Shown here one piece after another: positions 6,544 through 7,406 of a DNA stretch of 7,406 nucleotides. Numbering within the stretch: the first letter of the stretch is position 1; every line of letters starts with the position of its first letter. A program made the translations under genes and the position numbers. The notes beneath the pieces were generated by a model. It ran no database searches. It was not told the DNA's origin and saw only the letters and a program-made list of their open reading frames with translations. The DNA comes from Pseudomonadota bacterium (lineage in GTDB: Bacteria; Pseudomonadota; Alphaproteobacteria; Rickettsiales; SXRF01), in contig JAGWLJ010000064.1 in assembly GCA_028873275.1 (NCBI GenBank), positions 1 to 7,406 on the forward strand, read 5' to 3'.

Positions 6544-7406
6544 TCCCTGACTTTTCTGCTGTAATCTTCCATCAGCATTTTCGTCACTGGGCCGACGGAG
6601 AAATTCTGCTCGCCGATTTGTCCGATCGGCGTTACCTCAGCCGCGGTGCCGACGAGGAATATTTCGGAGAAATTTTTTAATTCTTCCGGCCTGATATGCC
6701 GCTCAATGACCTTAATGCCCCGCTTTTCCGCTAGCGCCATCACCGTGCGGCGGGTGATGCCGTCGAGGAAGCAATCCGGCGTTGGCGTGTGCAACTGGCC
6801 GTCGATGACGAAGAACATGTTGGCGCCCGTCGCCTCGGCGATGAGGCCGCGATAATCGAGCATCAGCGCATCGTCGAATCCGGCGCCTTCGGCGGTGTGC
6901 TTGGAAAGCGTGCAGATCATGTAGAGGCCTGCCGCTTTGCTGGCGGTGGGCGCAGTGTTGGGCGCCGGGCGCGCCCACTTGGATATCTGCAACCGCAAAC
7001 CACGCGCGCGCGCTTCCTTGGAAAAATAGGTCGGCCATTCCCAGCAGGCGATCGCCATATGGATTTTGGTCTGCTGCGCCGAGACCGCCATCATCTCGCT
7101 GCCGCGCCAGGCGACGGGGCGGACATAGCCGTTTTTGATATTCTGCTTGGCGAGGATTTCCAGCGTCGCTTTTTCGACTTCTTCCAGCGTGTAGGGAATC
7201 GTGAAACCCAGGAGCTTCGCGGAATTGAGGAGGCGCTCACTGTGCTCGCGAAGCTTGAACACCTTGCCGTTATAGGAGCGCTCGCCCTCGAACACGCAGG
7301 AAGCGTAGTGCAGCCCGTGCGTCAGCACGTGGAGCTTGGCGTCGCGCCACGGGATGATCTTCCCGTCCATCCAGATGAATCCATCGCGGTCGTCAAACGG
7401 TATGAT
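6540..7406 (-). CDS. ilvE: Branched-chain-amino-acid aminotransferase, 5'-truncated by window edge
   Basis: This fold-type IV PLP enzyme interconverts leucine, isoleucine and valine with their 2-oxo acids, using 2-oxoglutarate/glutamate, in the cytoplasm. The frame stays open to the right edge, encoding IIPFDDRDGFIW before the ATG at 7368-7370. That stretch resembles the normal N-terminus of alphaproteobacterial homologues (PFD..DG.IW), so the ATG is probably internal and the start lies a few codons outside. The 288 visible residues are therefore nearly the whole protein. Numbering from that Met, HVLTHGLHYASCVFEGERSY (14-33) is the family N-terminal motif, Arg46 of KLREHSERL is the likely cofactor-phosphate residue, Lys145 in APNTAPTASKAAG is the Schiff-base lysine, and Glu179 in IAEATGANMFF contacts the PLP ring. 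FLDGITRRTVMALA and GTAAEVTPIG are further family motifs. D-amino-acid transaminase or aminodeoxychorismate lyase is less likely given the length and the EGERSY motif. It is transcribed toward the sulfotransferase gene. Confidence 0.95.
   Translation of the reverse strand: MIPFDDRDGFIWMDGKIIPWRDAKLHVLTHGLHYASCVFEGERSYNGKVFKLREHSERLLNSAKLLGFTIPYTLEEVEKATLEILAKQNIKNGYVRPVAWRGSEMMAVSAQQTKIHMAIACWEWPTYFSKEARARGLRLQISKWARPAPNTAPTASKAAGLYMICTLSKHTAEGAGFDDALMLDYRGLIAEATGANMFFVIDGQLHTPTPDCFLDGITRRTVMALAEKRGIKVIERHIRPEELKNFSEIFLVGTAAEVTPIGQIGEQNFSVGPVTKMLMEDYSRKVRE

Noticed and set aside
6557..6581. TGCTG...CAGCA followed by TTTT, considered as a terminator for the sulfotransferase transcript
   Set aside because: The stem is only 5 bp with an 11-base loop, lies within ilvE coding sequence, and has a short T-run. 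It is too weak to call.

Overview
The window looks like a piece of a GC-rich bacterial chromosome, most likely from an alphaproteobacterium. This rests on my recall of protein families, not a search. The branched-chain aminotransferase has the alphaproteobacterial style of N-terminus (PFDDRDGFIW, then HVLTHGLHYAS). The TPR-sulfotransferase fusion is of a type common in that class, and recognisable Shine-Dalgarno sequences are weak or absent before most starts. Almost every base is coding. The only gap of note is 49 bp, and there is no intergenic stretch over 300 bp. I see no rRNA, tRNA, CRISPR array, insertion sequence or phage gene.

Layout. Bases 1-5062 hold five tightly packed plus-strand genes: the 3' part of recJ (single-strand DNA exonuclease), then cysT, cysW and cysA (two permeases and the ATPase of a sulfate/thiosulfate ABC importer), then pgsA (phosphatidylglycerophosphate synthase). 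The junctions are a 1-base overlap, a 14-base overlap, a 4-base gap and a 4-base overlap, so the block reads as one translationally coupled operon whose promoter lies upstream of the window. A 49-bp, extremely AT-rich spacer (5063-5111) with A/T-only palindromes follows. It leads into a plus-strand gene for a TPR-sulfotransferase fusion (5112-6536). Only 3 bp beyond its stop is the stop of a convergent minus-strand gene, ilvE, whose 5' end runs off the right edge.

How the genes fit together. CysT, CysW and CysA would form the inner-membrane part of a sulfate importer. The periplasmic binding protein that normally delivers the ligand (CysP or Sbp) is not in the window, because recJ sits directly upstream of cysT. 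Imported sulfate can be activated to PAPS, and the next transcription unit encodes a likely PAPS-dependent sulfotransferase, so a sulfur link across the AT-rich spacer is plausible but unproven. RecJ, PgsA and IlvE are housekeeping proteins with no evident mechanistic link to sulfur.

I do not see a clearly new biological system here. The points most worth a second look are the mixed-function operon, an apparent extra segment of about 55 residues in CysA, the AT-rich spacer with a possible leaderless start, and the sulfotransferase beside the sulfate importer.
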